DNA of 53,931 nt from contig CASXBC010000006.1 in assembly GCA_949474265.1 (NCBI GenBank), positions 1 to 53,931 on the forward strand. Direction: 5' to 3'. The notes under the pieces were generated by a model. It made no database searches. It saw only the letters and a list, made by a program, of their open reading frames with translations, and had not been told where the DNA came from. Every line of letters begins with the position of its first letter. The stretch's first letter is position 1. Positions 47,201 through 53,931 of this stretch are shown in pieces. Source of the DNA: an uncultured bacterium (GTDB lineage Bacteria > Bacillota > Clostridia > Christensenellales > UBA1242). The translations under genes were made by a program, and so were the position numbers.

Positions 47201-48619
47201 GGAAGGACTGCTCTTCAAGGTGCAGTTGGCACTCTTATGAACTTTACCATTAGACCAATCTCTGTTTCATTTGCAAATGCAAATGTTGTTGGCGGAATTG
47301 TTGGCAGACTTGATGGCGGAAAATTGATAAATGTTAGAGTTGAAAACCCTTCTACAAACAATATAGTTGTCTCAGGAACAAATATTGTTGGTGGTGCTGT
47401 TGGTTTAGCTATTGGCTCATACAAAATTCAAAACATTTATTCTCAAGCAAGTGCTAAGGCAAGAAATTTGAGTGAGAAAGAAGTGAATGAGTTTGATGAA
47501 AATTCAATAAACTTTGAAGATTGTTCAATGTCAGGCTCTGTTGCAGGGGTGCTGAGTGGTTCGGGCACGACTTATAATGTTGTTACTGACAGCTCAGTTT
47601 CAGTTTTGGCAAACAAGGCTGGACTTATGTTTGGATTGATTGATGGCAATGCCACGGTTGATAAAGTTAGGATTTCTGTCTATTCGGATATGATTGTCAA
47701 TGCTCACACCCATGGGGCGTTGGTTGTGGGGCAACTTGTTGGAAGGCTTAATGATGTTGATGTTGTTTCTCAGTCTGGTGACTCATTTAAAAACTTTATG
47801 AACATTCCTTATTATGCTACTGCTGTCGGTGGAGTTGTAGGGCTTATGAACGGCGGTTCGCTTTCAAAAGTCTCAATGAAGCAAAGCATTCAAATTAGTA
47901 CACTAAGTGACAATCTTGGTGTTGAATATCTGGGCGGTGTAATAGGTGTTGTTTCAAATGTTGCAAGCATTTCAGATATAAATGTTGAAGCTAGTTTCAC
48001 AGGTTTCAGCTTTGTAGGTGGTGTAATTGGTGGTATAGTTGAGTCTAAAGGTCAAATAAACATCAGTGGTGTTTCCTTTAATGGTATGCTTGTTGCACAA
48101 GGTCACAGTATCAAATATGTTGGTATTGGTGGGCTTGTTGGAAAGGTTGGAGATGCAGAACTCAATGACAACTCAGCCTTTATACTTTCAAAATACTATG
48201 ATGAAACCGCTCAAACTTACAAAGAAAACTCTTTCAACACAACAATAAACTCAACAATTTACACTTATGGTGAGAGTGTAAGCTTGGATATTGGTGCAGT
48301 AGTTGGTCAAAATAGAGCAAATGGAAGCAGCTCTGCCGCAGATGTTGTTTCAAGGCTTGTCTCAAACATTGAAACAAATGAAATGTCAGAACAATTTGAA
48401 TTAACTCCTTCATCAATGGTTGTGGTTGCAGGTAGCGGAGAATCTAAAGACTCTGTGGATACAAAGGGTACAATTAAGTCATCTTCTATCACAGCGACAA
48501 ATTGCAGTTTCTATTGTAATGTCTCATTTAAGAGCCCTAATGCTGAAGGAACAGACATTGCTCACTTGCTTACTGTGTTGAATATTGGCTTGGCGGATTA
48601 TTCTTTAAATAACAAATAG
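38258..48619 (+). CDS. Giant Ig-like/GLUG beta-helix surface lipoprotein (3453 aa)
   Basis: ATG 38258 follows AAAGGAA (38247-38253). The signal peptide ends with F-S-G-C, with the lipidated Cys at residue 28. Residues about 29-1100 are beta-rich and Ig-like, opening with a bacterial Ig-type pattern (VQLEVGQTADVIFTI). Beta-helix blocks begin near 1116, 2458 and 2897, each opened by the same entry motif as in the larger paralogue: P-x-(I/V)-(L/E)-x-(A/Y)-x2-(V/F/M), then Y-(R/I)-(L/I)-(V/I/L)-x-(N/D)-I, then a G-x-(F/L)-x-(I/L) strand. GLUG-type motifs follow (GGIVGANNG, AGLVGNNTG, GGFVGVNSG, GGVVGLMNGG). A Big_2-like stretch lies near 1650-1710. There is no sortase motif, SLH domain or C-terminal helix. 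Adhesion or a cell-surface scaffold is the likely role, by inference. It follows the VirB4-like gene and ends at a strong terminator. Confidence 0.93.
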   Translation: MTKIFRNILISLCGAFAFLFAGIFFSGCKVDYSKISLTSDVSSVQLEVGQTADVIFTIENYKKGFSNKIQVNPRSDETEAVFEAPASSIKYLNSRQIRVTIKAIAGGNGRLNVKTLEAGKECTVDVSVTQYSTSMATRDELLYVTNNSDFVPAPNMFIFDNHTTYTKLSHYYFNSRFDFDERTFKISEIDEENGKLSGFDSTSGDLEADIVKFDTARLYKKDGKDTLSLFLNGENVFDFDALPNDFKMISIYDRSVNNVDYEEIVYSFSDVYVLPSLNVKVFGGYLNEKTNQVDFQPLTSDRIVIVPNSPAENDMKNFILKLEMIDAVVDSEISFVKATSNNFVDVDLYDEYMDTQEENGNVVHYWKISQNSQSQNTTKLDFSIFYKLAAEVFDESVNVSLSYKIDIEIAPTAITVNGTPEPETFYLYNEYENDRFGWQEVFVDVVSGFNSSPNYEGVYLTFDQTNIDVRYGDNDIVVSGNSRIYSDLSKSFYIRGKGDLNGGVSLNTTVTVHLVSEVLQGANQLSLNLNCVIVKGATAIQRSEDYSLADVSKFILDADAGAMSFEKQLYADQMFQDVTYRCQSSSSVVEIELNKQNPYIEMGGRYYLNLKVTPISVGDAVYTIYLDNGTSTTINFSVIKTLKPESTRVYLLDSGNEAVSEFSYSRSEGAEFDNVLNLEILNSSTKDTISFGSVAYVGFDANIKNGGLTFVSNNSQYISVIQTNKNYRLTTLANGNAIITFTLRGDVVDDFRTKEKELEVFVYASSYSLVEEFYLQNGSQKAMENIVYYGNNTKLSDKMVSLTAVANNSNSTNFNQFFFAEEFAEIFDYDESQGLFEAEGGYTYNLRGDEYYTQLQTEKFDKKFVYFYALRRNGNVVPGGVSTKVKITKYWLNEGRLDSLEKTIDVVSPNGLMFLARNFTYEKKDGQDTIATYDVEFSNIYNVGLYGTFDIETFTYTNDFSSNSISFVLEANISQRKLTRRYNARIISEEYVSVENISLASNLTEINLSSKKQTHSFGVYIYPSNATNKTIIAQFIPSTNYLHETPLINCTIEAGESGVYTVTVSCERFYNEYGDRIVGFEDDLSGTLYIFPADWGNSYTTIGGKGAIVIDVQYCNGSEANPYVLETAEDVLEINSNEIMLRSHYRLVTNIDMSSVNNALPIGVLEENGELRFVGFSGSIIGTTSQAAITNIAVSNKNFYAELNGEIYAGLFAQIGSDNVDDYGQTAKIVNVSFSGKVNITTDKKAYVSVLTSRNRAKLENIGVTVLVSDIKAGESLVFGAVAAENLGLILQDFSVYDGSNKSSKYNGLTSKNLAYYNDFVEIVTNGKDVVAGGIVGANNGTIQRVLSTLPDYKLYGYSGYSAVSKIRVSGNASVTNQIYVGGGVGKVSNEKTPSKISGDLQAIRNYINNLLVGGEISTIDIVGDVRDAIGGVVGYVTTDGLSAGNVRDIMIHNNISRCFIRGVYNVGGIAGCDSYKGTERSEINFGMDNRLEAVDLGAAVYDASMIIKRSDSFCYNKNSSSNRNSIEAFYAIGNAMSNSPVYTSYRFTAISYVKRSLLGGVVSSTNTSTNDYYGDYIALKSEGDCYSYEFTKQDVSLGTLESDFKMNPENADEGGLNVYMMYYFAVSSRLSGSSENLLKDEIARLNYITPNSKFYPFSLTSQEVSISSASNELAVDVNGNITVKDVGLAYITLSSILNVKVEQKIYLYIVNYFDKDFDFSVFYSRPSSDGVNVVNGSGVNIYGNTNTSIYLVPPYSLGKTEGVGDEVVTADGEPFSITKNGILNYRNVSYVMANNTQLMVDATADGESKYSTVQTGKQTVVFVKSDKADDYNGEYVGDYYTLKPMLKVEIPVGDKVYVYYFPIDSKATINIEVKYNDSAESIKPSSSMIRIKTNEPYQDNIQVKSTNKDEVLFYQIFQVVDGEQELIQNRLPSFAGQYEIDSDVGKDTWTDYINTITSEDLFGINFIKNGNDFNYACRVNDTSKRFLNRANENIYGQYKVYLYASELELGVSAWFTIELLEAEVNYIDMTNYSNQNDLSVPDEIVVPSQTGLLEVAIDPVEANFNRIEISNSAENYLDGATEASLIFVYELSSENGVRFVSAQNFGTYQNGKLVFTYKEMQNFFNVVNDTLNRENGITNQNDPRYRKYVEYKGKVYVSYYMPSNNVDDAVRVGFEASVYFGKNDERRDYKLGLVTKLGSYARLKFDNKKENDGVYYVARGLSYSLTMESYGFSNDQITVTASDNSIVSIYGENGKYTLDVTSSIINYGGENNPGKKVEITTYAEKVVDNVVIPFQETITLYVMEYVLDYVYVPGVNEDIVSGMEDGTIYTAVGNPYELQFAIRPFLEYDITNSSVNEEVELFIAEMTKNLEWAVYYNDVKTVLANDKTIRTDYYNISSYTVTPLRIYNPQTNIYRFSARANYRAINGSYYYTDLNTGVSQMYTEFVFDVHEQSTQDSPIPVESYEDFMKMKDNEWYILLSDITLPSMELAAEKGVEQFKPLSVSLAGLDGNNFKIYMSGTYDFADASQIGIFADISDGMIVQNVDICLTGETVFKTNQSGFNVGLLASSNSGVITNADVYSLNGASLSVVCSTATAGAYVAGLVGNNTGHITNSRSRLNLRANVNVGGFVGVNSGVIASSYFKGASLTNQTNTTTEFTAGFAVENSGKIYTSYVSGDPTEVREEEVYYQGTQNSIISSNNITGFVYTNSGSVEDCYSNILLRQSGAFSSGFIFENSGSVKRCFSTSTLESNQTSNYGFLRTNDTSSDEAIVEDCFYLSDEEKKINVSIGTIVQDEKIDIKILDVEGFGNVDNFKNFVLAQGRDISSVWFITRNSGDNANFNNSIFDLNRPELVSANIEATSKRQLDRTESVVDPETGMTSVRYIYTYVTGFPALGSVYNPILISDAQTMEEYIIRENNGAGYNYSYYRIIDNIDYAEYQYNSRLYETKFMGYIEGNFAEINGLSLISSKNLNYAGMFAEVGRTALQGAVGTLMNFTIRPISVSFANANVVGGIVGRLDGGKLINVRVENPSTNNIVVSGTNIVGGAVGLAIGSYKIQNIYSQASAKARNLSEKEVNEFDENSINFEDCSMSGSVAGVLSGSGTTYNVVTDSSVSVLANKAGLMFGLIDGNATVDKVRISVYSDMIVNAHTHGALVVGQLVGRLNDVDVVSQSGDSFKNFMNIPYYATAVGGVVGLMNGGSLSKVSMKQSIQISTLSDNLGVEYLGGVIGVVSNVASISDINVEASFTGFSFVGGVIGGIVESKGQINISGVSFNGMLVAQGHSIKYVGIGGLVGKVGDAELNDNSAFILSKYYDETAQTYKENSFNTTINSTIYTYGESVSLDIGAVVGQNRANGSSSAADVVSRLVSNIETNEMSEQFELTPSSMVVVAGSGESKDSVDTKGTIKSSSITATNCSFYCNVSFKSPNAEGTDIAHLLTVLNIGLADYSLNNK

Positions 48620-48646
48620 GTGGAAGGTTTTTCCATCTATTTTTTT
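48614..48646 (+). terminator. Terminator of the VirB4-giant lipoprotein unit
   Basis: Bases 48614-48625 pair with 48631-48642 over 12 bp including one G·U, with loop GGTTT and a T run. It overlaps the stop codon of the giant gene, separating it from rpoB. Confidence 0.85.
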
Positions 48647-48756
48647 GTTTAATTTTTAAAATTTAGTTAAAAATGTTTGCATGTAGCTGTAAAAATGTGC
48701 TAATATTTATTTGAATAAAATAATTTTGAAAATTTTAGATTTCTTTTGAAAATCTA

Positions 48757-48785
48757 TTGACTTTTTGTATGTCTTATGGTAGAAT
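48757..48785 (+). promoter_or_regulatory. rpoB promoter
   Basis: TTGACT at 48757-48762 and TAGAAT at 48780-48785 are 17 nt apart, and TGG just before the -10 makes it an extended -10. The predicted start is near 48792, giving a leader of about 110 nt. In the 283-nt gap it is the only good promoter. Confidence 0.82.
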
Positions 48786-48834
48786 AATTAAGTTAATTGG
48801 CGCTATGTTGAAAAATATTTACCATTTTTAACTT

Positions 48835-48882
48835 AAAAAGAGGGATAAGGGGGCTTTTTGGCTCCCTAGTTCCTCTTTTTTA
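48835..48882 (+). terminator. Attenuator-like hairpin in the rpoB leader
   Basis: An outer stem pairs AAAAAGAGG (48835-48843) with CCTCTTTTT (48872-48880). An inner stem pairs AGGGGGC (48848-48854) with GCTCCCT (48861-48867) around loop TTTTTG, with one G·U pair. The outer right arm ends in a T run. It lies inside the transcribed leader, upstream of the AGGAG site at 48891-48895. In many bacteria a partial terminator lies between rplL and rpoB to lower beta synthesis. Here the hairpin follows a dedicated promoter instead. Confidence 0.7.
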
Positions 48883-48902
48883 AATTTTACAGGAGAGTGA
48901 TT

Positions 48903-51900
48903 ATGTCAAATTTTTTGAAAGTACAAAAATTCGGTAAAGCTAAAAGATATACCTTTGCAGAACTCAAAGATTATCTTGATGTTCCACCACTTCTTGAAAT
49001 TCAAAGAAAGAGCTTCAAGGATTTTATTGAAAACGGAATCAAGGAAGTCCTTGATGAATTTTCTCCAATTGTAGACTATTCAGGAAAGGCAAAACTCTAT
49101 TTCCTTGAGCCTATTATTGATGCAAAACCTAAGTATGACAAAAAGGAGTGCAAGAGAAGAAGTGTGACTTATTCTGTCCCACTTAATGTCAAGGCACGCT
49201 TTGTTGTTGAAGAGACAGGACAAGCTGTTGAAGATGTTGTTTTCCTTGGCGATATTCCTTATATGACTGAGGATTGTTCTTTTATCTTCAATGGTGTTGA
49301 AAGAGTTGTGGTAAATCAAATTATCAAGTCTCCAAACTACTATCTTTTGAAAGATAAGGCAAACGACAATTCTACTCTTCACGGTCAAATTATTCCAAAG
49401 CGTGGAATGTATATTGAATTTGAGCAAGGGGCAAACGAAGTTTTGAAAGTTGTTCTTGACAGAAGAAACAAAATCACTCTTGGTCTTTTCCTCAAATGCT
49501 TTGGTTATAGTGCAGAAGAAATTTCAAAAATCTTTGGTGGTCACAGACTTATCAAAAATGTTTTGGAGAAAGAAACTCAAAACACTCAAGAAGAAGCACT
49601 TATTGAATTTGCAAAGAAAACAAGACCTGCTGATGTTCCATCTGCAGAAACAACAAGAAGCTATCTCAATCTTTGGTTCTTCTCAGAGCAGTGGTACAAT
49701 CTTTCAAGAGTTGGAAGATACAACCTCAACAAGAAACTTTCAATTGAAAAGAGAGTGCTTGGACATGTTTTGGCAGAGGATGTCATCTCTCCAGATGGCG
49801 AGCTTATTGCTAAGGCTGGCACTGAAGCTACAGAAGAGATTGCTCACAAAATCAAAGCAAGTGGAGTAAATGAAGTTTGGATTCAACTCCCAGACAAAAA
49901 ATACCTCATGAGAGGAAACAACAGAGTTAGACTTTCAGATGTTTTCCCTTGTGATGAGAAAGAACTTGGAATTTTGGAAGAAGTTTATTATCCTGTGCTT
50001 GCAGAAATCTTGAAAGAAAATAAGACAAAAGACAAGAGAATGCAAGCAATTAAAGAACATGCAAAAGATTTGATGATTACAACTCTTACTATGGATGATA
50101 TTTTGGCTTCAATCAGTATGTATCTTGATTGTCTTGAAGATTTGTGCAAGACAGACAAAATTGAACATTTGTCAAACAAAAGAATTGCCACAGTTGGCGA
50201 GCTTTTCTATGACCACTTCCGTTCAGGTGTAACTAGACTTGTTGCAAATGTCAGAGAGACACTTCAAGGAAAAGAACTTTCAGAAGTTACTCCAAGACAA
50301 ATTGTAAATCCAAAGGCAATCAATAGAGCTCTTCGTGATTTCGTGGCTTCTTCTCAGCTTTCACAGCTTATGGACCAAGTGAATCCTCTTTCAGGCATTA
50401 CACAAAAGCGCCGTGTATCTGCCGTTGGTCCTGGAGGTATTAAGAAAGAAAGAGCTGATGCTGAAGTTCGTGATATTCACTACACAAACTATGGACGTAT
50501 CTGCCCTATTGAAACTCCTGAAGGACAAGCTATTGGTCTTGTTAACACTCTTACAAGTTATGCAAAAGTAAATGAATATGGTTTCCTTGAAACTCCTTAT
50601 AGAAGAGTTAACAAAGAAACAGGTGTCGTTTCAAACAAATGCGAATATTTTATGGCTGATATTGAAGATAAAGCCTATATTGCACAAGCGACAGAGCCAC
50701 TTGATGAAGAGGGAAGATTTGTAAACAAAAGAGTTATTTGTCGTCACAAAGATTATGCTATTGAAGTGCCAGCTAGTCAAGTTGATTTGGTTGATGCTTC
50801 TCCAAGACAATTTATCTCAGTTGCTACTTCACTTATTCCTTTTGTAAACAGCAACGAAGCAAACCGTGCTCTTATGGGAGCGAACATGCAGAGACAGGCT
50901 GTGCCACTTCTTAAACCAGAATCTCCAATTGTTGGAACAGGAATGGAAGCAACTGTTGCTCATGATTGCGGATATACTCAACTTGCAAGAAATGATGGTG
51001 AAGTTTCTTATGTAAGTGCTGATGAAGTCAGAATCCAGACTGCAGAAGGTGCTGAAGATATTTATCCACTTATCAAATTTGATAAAACAAATGATGAGAC
51101 TTGTTTCAACCAGAAGCCTTGTGTTGTTAAAGGTGAAAAGGTTAAGAAGGGAGATGTCATCATTGATGGCTATTCTACAGAAAACGGAGAATTGGCTCTT
51201 GGAAAGAATGTCCTTGTTGGTTATATGAATTGGGAAGGATACAACTATGAAGATGCTATTCTCATCAATGAAAGACTTGTTAAAGAGGATGTGTTTACAT
51301 CTATTTGCCTTAAAGTTGAAGAACTTAAGTGCAGAACAACTAAACTTGGTGATGAAGTAATCACTAGAGATATTCCAAACCTTGGTGAAGAAGCTCTCAA
51401 AAACTTGGACGAAAATGGAATTGTTAGAGTTGGTGCTGAAGTACGCTCAGGCGACATCTTGGTTGGAAAAGTTACTCCAAAGGGCGAAACGGAACTTTCT
51501 CCTGAAGAGAGACTTCTTCGTGCCATTTTTGGTGAAAAGGCTAGAGAAGTTAGAGACACATCTCTTCGTGTTCAACACGGTAAAGGTGGTGTTGTTGTTG
51601 ATGTTCAAGTGTTTAGCAGAAAGAACAAAGACGAACTCGAACCTGGAGTAAACGAACTTGTAAAAGTTACTATCGCTCAAAAGAGAAAACTCTCTGTTGG
51701 TGATAAAATGGCTGGACGTTACGGAAATAAGGGATGTATCTCAATTGTAATGCCTGAGTCTGATATGCCATTTATGGCAAATGGCAGACCACTTGACCTT
51801 GTGCTTAATCCACTTGGCGTTCCTTCTCGTATGAATTTGGGACAAATTTTGGAAGTTCACCTTGGACTTGTGGCTGGTTCACTTGGCTGGAAAGTTGCAA

Positions 51901-52604
51901 CTCCTTCCTTTGATGGAGCTGATGCAGAAAAAATCCAAACTCTTCTTAAAGAAAACAATTTCCCAGAAAACGGAAAAGTTCAACTTTATGATGGAAGAAC
52001 CGGTGAGCCATTTGAAAACAAAACTACTGTTGGTATGAAATATATGCTCAAGCTCAACCACATGGTTGACAGCAAAATTCATGCTCGTTCAATTGGACCT
52101 TACTCTGTTATCACTCAACAACCACTTGGAGGAAAAGCTCTCTTTGGTGGTCAAAGATTTGGTGAAATGGAAGTTTGGGCTTTGGAAGCTTATGGTGCTT
52201 CTCATGTGCTTCAAGAAATGCTTACAGTAAAATCCGACGACGTTGTTGGAAGAGTTAAGACTTTTGAAGCAATTGTAAAAGGACAACCTATTGCAGAACC
52301 TGGAATCCCTGAGTCATTTAAAGTTTTGGTTAAGGAATTGCAAGCTCTTGCACTTGATGTGAAGATTTTGACAGAGAATGATGAAGAAATTGATTTGCCA
52401 GAGCTTTCTCAAGACGAACAAGATAAAGTTGGACTTGACAATGATGTTGAAAAAGATTTGAAGAATGTCACAATTGATATTGATGATATGCTTGCAAATG
52501 ACGACGGAAAGAGCGAAGTTGAAAGTGTTATTGAAGAGGAGACTACAGCTCCAACACTTGAGGACATGGATTTGTTTGATGACTTCGGAGATTTCGACGA
52601 GTAA
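48903..52604 (+). CDS. rpoB: RNA polymerase beta subunit
   Basis: ATG 48903 follows AGGAG (48891-48895) by seven bases; a GTG two codons earlier is too close to that site. The 1233-aa length and order are normal for Firmicute RpoB, including RVSAVGPGG, GRICPIETPEGQ, GGQRFGEMEVWALEAYGA and an acidic C-terminus. The rifampicin region (DNA 50350-50440) reads SQLSQLMDQVNPLSGITQKRR. Compared with E. coli, Phe514 is Leu, Asn518 is Val, Glu523 is Gly and the drug-contacting His526 is Gln (residue 501 here). The gene has its own promoter and leader hairpin rather than following rplJL. Confidence 0.99.
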   Translation: MSNFLKVQKFGKAKRYTFAELKDYLDVPPLLEIQRKSFKDFIENGIKEVLDEFSPIVDYSGKAKLYFLEPIIDAKPKYDKKECKRRSVTYSVPLNVKARFVVEETGQAVEDVVFLGDIPYMTEDCSFIFNGVERVVVNQIIKSPNYYLLKDKANDNSTLHGQIIPKRGMYIEFEQGANEVLKVVLDRRNKITLGLFLKCFGYSAEEISKIFGGHRLIKNVLEKETQNTQEEALIEFAKKTRPADVPSAETTRSYLNLWFFSEQWYNLSRVGRYNLNKKLSIEKRVLGHVLAEDVISPDGELIAKAGTEATEEIAHKIKASGVNEVWIQLPDKKYLMRGNNRVRLSDVFPCDEKELGILEEVYYPVLAEILKENKTKDKRMQAIKEHAKDLMITTLTMDDILASISMYLDCLEDLCKTDKIEHLSNKRIATVGELFYDHFRSGVTRLVANVRETLQGKELSEVTPRQIVNPKAINRALRDFVASSQLSQLMDQVNPLSGITQKRRVSAVGPGGIKKERADAEVRDIHYTNYGRICPIETPEGQAIGLVNTLTSYAKVNEYGFLETPYRRVNKETGVVSNKCEYFMADIEDKAYIAQATEPLDEEGRFVNKRVICRHKDYAIEVPASQVDLVDASPRQFISVATSLIPFVNSNEANRALMGANMQRQAVPLLKPESPIVGTGMEATVAHDCGYTQLARNDGEVSYVSADEVRIQTAEGAEDIYPLIKFDKTNDETCFNQKPCVVKGEKVKKGDVIIDGYSTENGELALGKNVLVGYMNWEGYNYEDAILINERLVKEDVFTSICLKVEELKCRTTKLGDEVITRDIPNLGEEALKNLDENGIVRVGAEVRSGDILVGKVTPKGETELSPEERLLRAIFGEKAREVRDTSLRVQHGKGGVVVDVQVFSRKNKDELEPGVNELVKVTIAQKRKLSVGDKMAGRYGNKGCISIVMPESDMPFMANGRPLDLVLNPLGVPSRMNLGQILEVHLGLVAGSLGWKVATPSFDGADAEKIQTLLKENNFPENGKVQLYDGRTGEPFENKTTVGMKYMLKLNHMVDSKIHARSIGPYSVITQQPLGGKALFGGQRFGEMEVWALEAYGASHVLQEMLTVKSDDVVGRVKTFEAIVKGQPIAEPGIPESFKVLVKELQALALDVKILTENDEEIDLPELSQDEQDKVGLDNDVEKDLKNVTIDIDDMLANDDGKSEVESVIEEETTAPTLEDMDLFDDFGDFDE

Positions 52605-52744
52605 CAAAATCGTCGCTTAAACTCGGCTTGCCTGTTGGCAAGCACTTGGCGAACGCTTGATTTTGTTACTTCGCCGCCAAACGAAACCCGCATTATATTG
52701 GCGTGTTTGCGGCGACTTGCTTGTCCGTGTAGGAGTCAAGCAAG
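52602..52744 (+). other. Structured, GC-richer element between rpoB and rpoC
   Basis: This stretch is visibly GC-richer than its surroundings and holds nested inverted repeats. A 10-bp perfect outer stem pairs TAACAAAATC (52602-52611, starting in the rpoB stop codon) with GATTTTGTTA (52659-52668). Inside it GCTTGCC and GGCAAGC (52626-52632 and 52637-52643) form a tetraloop hairpin. TCGCCG plus CAAAC (52671-52682, one-base bulge) pairs with GTTTG plus CGGCGA (52705-52715). CTTGCTTG (52716-52723) pairs with CAAGCAAG (52737-52744) around a 13-base loop containing AGGAG. No ORF is convincing. It may be an intergenic repeat element, an RNA processing site or an rpoBC-linked regulatory RNA. Confidence 0.65.
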
Positions 52745-52760
52745 AAAATTAGTTAAAATT

Positions 52761-52789
52761 TTGACAAGATGATTATACAAAAATATAAA
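52761..52789 (+). promoter_or_regulatory. Internal rpoC promoter
   Basis: A perfect TTGACA (52761-52766) and TATAAA (52784-52789) are exactly 17 nt apart. The predicted start is near 52796, and GGACA-CGTG-TGTCC at about 52792-52805 could form a small hairpin at the very 5' end of that RNA, just before the AGGGGA ribosome site. Confidence 0.8.
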
Positions 52790-52809
52790 ACGGACACGTG
52801 TGTCCTTAG

Positions 52810-53931
<1,122 letters not shown>

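Noticed and set aside
35488-48619. Integrated conjugative element
   Set aside because: Only a VirB4-like ATPase is present. There is no relaxase, coupling protein, integrase, attachment repeat or other transfer gene in the window, and flanking genes are chromosomal housekeeping genes.

Overview
The window is AT-rich DNA from a low-GC Firmicute, most likely an uncultivated Clostridia-type bacterium. Support comes from the 3' end of spoIIID at the left edge, strong AGGAGG-type ribosome sites, sigma-A promoters, a WalJ/YycJ hydrolase, DUF1653 and DUF1858 proteins, and a standard code (TGA is a stop, Trp is TGG). No rRNA, tRNA, CRISPR array or insertion sequence was seen.

Layout. 1-211: end of spoIIID. 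539-20311: one open frame for a 6590-residue lipoprotein, followed 15 nt later by a RadC-like gene. 21184-22623: two divergent winged-helix/membrane paralogues and a cytoplasmic transglutaminase-like protein. 22735-29520: uvrB, a tandem pair of unknown paralogues, a small membrane protein, uvrA and a DUF1653 protein. 29606-34461: walJ, a second RadC-like gene (minus strand), a small lipoprotein, hflX with an overlapping MFS-like transporter gene, and a DUF1858 protein (minus strand). 34628-35290: a PRC-barrel protein. 35488-38184: a stand-alone VirB4-type ATPase with an N-terminal PrgI-like membrane segment, followed by a second giant lipoprotein (3453 residues, 38258-48619). 48903-53931: rpoB and the start of rpoC, without rplJ/rplL in front.

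The two giant lipoproteins fill about 56% of the window. They share one plan: lipobox signal peptide, Ig-like beta-rich blocks, then beta-helix blocks full of GLUG-type G-G-[LVI]-[VI]-G motifs, with no sortase signal or C-terminal membrane anchor. One is followed by a RadC-like gene and the other is preceded by a VirB4-like ATPase. No relaxase, coupling protein or other conjugation gene is present, so the ATPase plus giant lipoprotein pairing is the best candidate here for an undescribed surface system. That link is inference from gene order.

Gene expression is compact. uvrB and hflX start 7 nt after a TATAAT box with no Shine-Dalgarno sequence (apparently leaderless), and walJ is similar. 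One -35 box lies inside the uvrB terminator hairpin, and terminators are shared by convergent genes. The rpoB leader has an attenuator-like hairpin, and the rpoB-rpoC gap has a GC-richer multi-stem element plus a near-consensus rpoC promoter. RpoB has Gln at the position of the classic rifampicin-contact His526 (E. coli numbering).
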